Source of the DNA: Roseburia faecis
Lineage (GTDB): Bacteria > Bacillota > Clostridia > Lachnospirales > Lachnospiraceae
DNA: 64,000 nucleotides
Direction of reading: 5' to 3'
Assembly (NCBI RefSeq): GCF_001406815.1
Contig: NZ_CVRR01000005.1
Coordinates: 310,001 to 374,000, forward strand
The position numbers and the translations under genes are program-made. Shown one piece after another: positions 61,735 to 64,000 of this stretch (positions are counted from its first letter, which is position 1; each line of letters starts with the position of its first letter). Under the pieces are notes generated by a model that did not search any database, was not told where the DNA came from, and saw only the letters and a program-made list of their open reading frames with translations.

Positions 61735-62862
61735 TTAGATCACTGCCTGAAACCGGTCATACCGCAGTTCATGCAGATCCAGTGTGGTTTCTTTTCCCAT
61801 GGCCAGTTCGGATAACAGTTTTCCGACAATCGGTGAAATTCCAAATCCGTGTCCGGTAAAAGCACAGGCTAACAGCAGTCCCGGCACTTCTTTAACCGGT
61901 CCGAGTACCGGTACTCCGTCCGCACACAGATCTTCATATCCGGCCCAGGTACGGACGATCTTTGCATCGGCAAGTTTTGGAATGTATTTCATAATTCCCC
62001 GGCAGATGCACGGAGCAGTGATACTTGAAGTAATCATATGCCCATTGTCACGGTTTTCTGCCTCAAATCCGGAAGCACCTCCGAATACAAAAGATCCATG
62101 ATTCGTCTGATGGCCGTAGAAATCCGCATCTGCGGTACCAAGCATCTGTGGAAACATCTTTGGCTCAGCCTCCGTAACCAGTGCCTCGATCAGCTCTTTG
62201 CGCATCGGGATGTCAATGCCGACACTCGCTGCAATCGAACGGCTTTCGTATCCGGATGCCAGTACAATGGTTTCTCCTTCATACACATTTTCTGCGGTTA
62301 CCACACGTCTGGCTTTTCCTTTGATCTTCTGGATCTCGAGCACATCCTCACCTGTGATAAACTCTGCGCCAAGCTCTCTGGCTCTCTTGTAAAAACCGAG
62401 GGTTGCAACGAGCGGATTGGCATGTCCGTCGGTCGGGCACCAGCTGGCAACCGTAATCTCATCGCTTAAGTATGGGTTGATCTCACGCACTTCTTTTCCA
62501 TCGATCATCCGCACATCCAGTCCCAGTGCAACGGCACGGTCCGTCAGTCCCTGTAAGATTTCTTTATGCTTTGCTGTCTTTCCGAGACGAAGGTTTCCTT
62601 CTTTATGGTATTCCACATCCACACCGAGTTCTTCGGACAGTGTCGGCCACATGTGTTCCACGGCATACATGGCAAGCGGAAGTTCTCTTGGATCACGTCC
62701 GGACTGTCTTACACCGCCTCCGTTTCTTGAGGAACCACCGTTTCCGATATAATCGCTTTTTTCGAGTACGATCACGGAAACCCCTTCTTTTGCCAGATAA
62801 TAAGCTGTTGCGCATCCGATGATTCCACCACCGATAATTACTACTTCCGCATTATTCTTCAT
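61735..62862 (-). CDS. FAD-dependent oxidoreductase, DAO family (beta subunit)
   Basis: A 375-residue flavoenzyme: FAD motif VVIIGGGIIGCATAYYLA, then GNGGSSRNGGGVRQSGRDPR, and VPVLGPVKEVPGLLLACAFT, GHGFGISPIVGKLLSEL at the C-terminus. Similar to D-amino acid oxidase/sarcosine oxidase beta subunits of three-part dehydrogenases. The ATG at 62862 has AAGGAGGG at the right distance and overlaps the BFD-like gene by 11 bases. Confidence 0.92.
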   Translation of the reverse strand: MKNNAEVVIIGGGIIGCATAYYLAKEGVSVIVLEKSDYIGNGGSSRNGGGVRQSGRDPRELPLAMYAVEHMWPTLSEELGVDVEYHKEGNLRLGKTAKHKEILQGLTDRAVALGLDVRMIDGKEVREINPYLSDEITVASWCPTDGHANPLVATLGFYKRARELGAEFITGEDVLEIQKIKGKARRVVTAENVYEGETIVLASGYESRSIAASVGIDIPMRKELIEALVTEAEPKMFPQMLGTADADFYGHQTNHGSFVFGGASGFEAENRDNGHMITSSITAPCICRGIMKYIPKLADAKIVRTWAGYEDLCADGVPVLGPVKEVPGLLLACAFTGHGFGISPIVGKLLSELAMGKETTLDLHELRYDRFQAVI

Positions 62863-63193
62863 CTTCCTCGCCCTCCTTTGCCTCTGCCGCAAACACGCGC
62901 ATCTCGATCGGACGCATCGGTGCCCGGGATGTTGCCGGTTCCAGTTCTGCCGGGGATACGTTCAGTTCTCTTGCCACGATTCCTTTGACCAGCTTTGCAC
63001 AGGTCTGTCCCTGACAGAGTCCCATGCCGGTTCTTAAATACCGGCGGATCTCCGTCAGTGTGAACATTCCATCGTGCACCGCTTTGCGAATTTCCCCTTT
63101 GGTTACTTCCTCGCACCGGCAGATGATCATATCGTCATCCGGTCCCGGTACGAAAGGTCCGATATCTCTTGATCTATCATTAATCTCATGCAT
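62852..63193 (-). CDS. BFD-like [2Fe-2S] subunit
   Basis: A 113-residue iron-sulfur protein. The four Cys ligands are IICRCEEVTKGEIRKAV (two) and GMGLCQGQTCAKLVKGI (two). Such proteins are the small subunit of octopine/opine, D-hydroxyproline and HcnABC-like dehydrogenases. It lies between the two flavin subunits and overlaps the downstream one. Confidence 0.9.
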   Translation of the reverse strand: MHEINDRSRDIGPFVPGPDDDMIICRCEEVTKGEIRKAVHDGMFTLTEIRRYLRTGMGLCQGQTCAKLVKGIVARELNVSPAELEPATSRAPMRPIEMRVFAAEAKEGEEDEE

Positions 63194-63214
63194 AATTTTT
63201 TCCTCCTCTGTGAA

Positions 63215-64000
63215 TCAGGCTTCTGCCTTACGATAAAATCTGGCCTTCATTGCCATATCTGCCGGCACCTTAATCGTCAGCAGATTCGTGTGGTCAAATG
63301 CCTTCGATGTCCTGACGGATACCACTTCCGCCTCACAGATTTTTTCACCGCTCCGGCTCATTCCGTATCCCTTTTCTCCCTTTTCCGGAAGTGGAAGGAA
63401 TTCATATGGAAGCGTCACGGTTGCAAATCCCGGCTCATACGTTTCATCGACTAAGAAGATTGCCTGTCCGGAGCAGGATGCCACGCACATACCGCATCCG
63501 ATGCAATCCACATCCGGATCTACCACCGGAAGGGAGGTAATATTTTCTCCAATCCTGATGCAATGCTTCGGGCATGCATCCTGACATGGGTTACACGGAA
63601 TGTTCTGTGTACATTCCATCACCGGATGAACACCGACTTTGTGTGTCACGCCCGGGAAGCGTTCGATTTCATCATCTGCAACATATCCTTTTTTCAGAAG
63701 ATTCATGGAAATATCGATTCCTTCTTCTGTCTTCTCGATAAGTTTTCCACGATTCTTTGGAGCAAACATGCCCTGACGCAGTCCGTCAAGTGCATCCTCC
63801 TGTTCTTTTACCTTTGTCTTTAATTCTTCCTCATCCATATATCCCAGGTAATGGGCAGCTGCGATTCCTGCGATACGTCCCTCGATCATGGCAGAGCTGG
63901 CTTCCTCGATCCCCGATACATCGCCTGCTACGAAAATTCCCTTAATTGAGGTTTCGCCATATGCATCACAGATCGGAACCTGTCCGCCACGCTTTGGATT
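63215..64000 (-). CDS. FAD/NAD-linked oxidoreductase alpha subunit with two 4Fe-4S clusters (5' end cut)
   Basis: The frame is open to the window edge, giving the last 261 residues. It starts inside a flavoprotein: GIFVAGDVSGIEEASSAMIE is the C-terminal FAD site of the pyridine-nucleotide-disulfide fold. A ferredoxin-type domain follows with CTQNIPCNPCQDACPKHC and DCIGCGMCVASCSGQ. The fusion with a 4Fe-4S domain suggests electrons go to ferredoxin or a similar anaerobic carrier. It is first in the alpha-BFD-beta operon. Confidence 0.92.
   Translation of the reverse strand, partial: NPKRGGQVPICDAYGETSIKGIFVAGDVSGIEEASSAMIEGRIAGIAAAHYLGYMDEEELKTKVKEQEDALDGLRQGMFAPKNRGKLIEKTEEGIDISMNLLKKGYVADDEIERFPGVTHKVGVHPVMECTQNIPCNPCQDACPKHCIRIGENITSLPVVDPDVDCIGCGMCVASCSGQAIFLVDETYEPGFATVTLPYEFLPLPEKGEKGYGMSRSGEKICEAEVVSVRTSKAFDHTNLLTIKVPADMAMKARFYRKAEA

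Overview
The window reads as chromosome of an anaerobic, Gram-positive, moderately AT-rich gut Clostridium of the Lachnospiraceae type. The basis is a thl-hbd-bcd-etfBA butyryl-CoA operon with a Rex-like operator, a glmS ribozyme, a tryptophan T-box, ECF-sigma/anti-sigma pairs, ECF-type vitamin transporters, strong AGGAGG ribosome sites and PhoP-type boxes. A methyl-accepting chemotaxis protein suggests motility. Species is not claimed.

Layout. 0-11 kb: housekeeping genes on the minus strand (ddl-murF-ppi, hpf, an ABC-F/DUF815 pair), a SigV/RsiV-like ECF system with its own ECF promoter, and a nuclease-fold protein. 11-23.6 kb: a phosphate locus in the order pstS-pstC-pstA // pstB-phoU-phoP-phoR, split between pstA and pstB by about 6 kb of accessory DNA (Fic protein, two type I toxin-antitoxin modules, a frameshifted gene, MerR regulator, DUF1275 protein). 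Three promoters (pstS, pstB, phoP) carry TTTACA hexamers with the same spacing, so both halves of the split operon appear to keep PhoP control. 23.6-25 kb: two decayed plus-strand relics (a histidine kinase tail, and a VTC polyphosphate-polymerase head joined to a carbohydrate-binding tail) behind promoters that look alike. 25-30 kb: nadA, lepB, ribozyme-controlled glmS, tRNA-Pro, an SDR and a small XRE regulator. 30-40 kb: glgX, a CapA-like lipoprotein, a methyltransferase, coaBC, a little-known ATPase/DUF4869 pair, an ECF S component and a second ECF sigma system. 40-42.2 kb: an AT-rich BlaI/BlaR1-like module bracketed by two copies of the etfA 3' end plus terminator. 42-47.5 kb: butyrate operon without crotonase. 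47.6-51.2 kb: degenerate HD-GYP protein and a PadR-HAAS-DUF4097 operon. 51-55 kb: ECF S component and a T-box controlled TrpXYZ transporter. 55-64 kb: an MCP with an unusual sensor region, then an amino-acid catabolic cluster: three-subunit FAD dehydrogenase, ornithine-cyclodeaminase-family enzyme, AraC regulator, a P-II protein and an APC permease.

The most unusual structure is a composite repeat element present twice (about 7203-7608 and 14878-15143). It starts at the stop codon of the gene before it and consists of 40-bp tandem palindromic units, a long perfect or near-perfect hairpin and an AGGTGAC/GTCACCT hairpin. I do not recognise it as a named repeat family.
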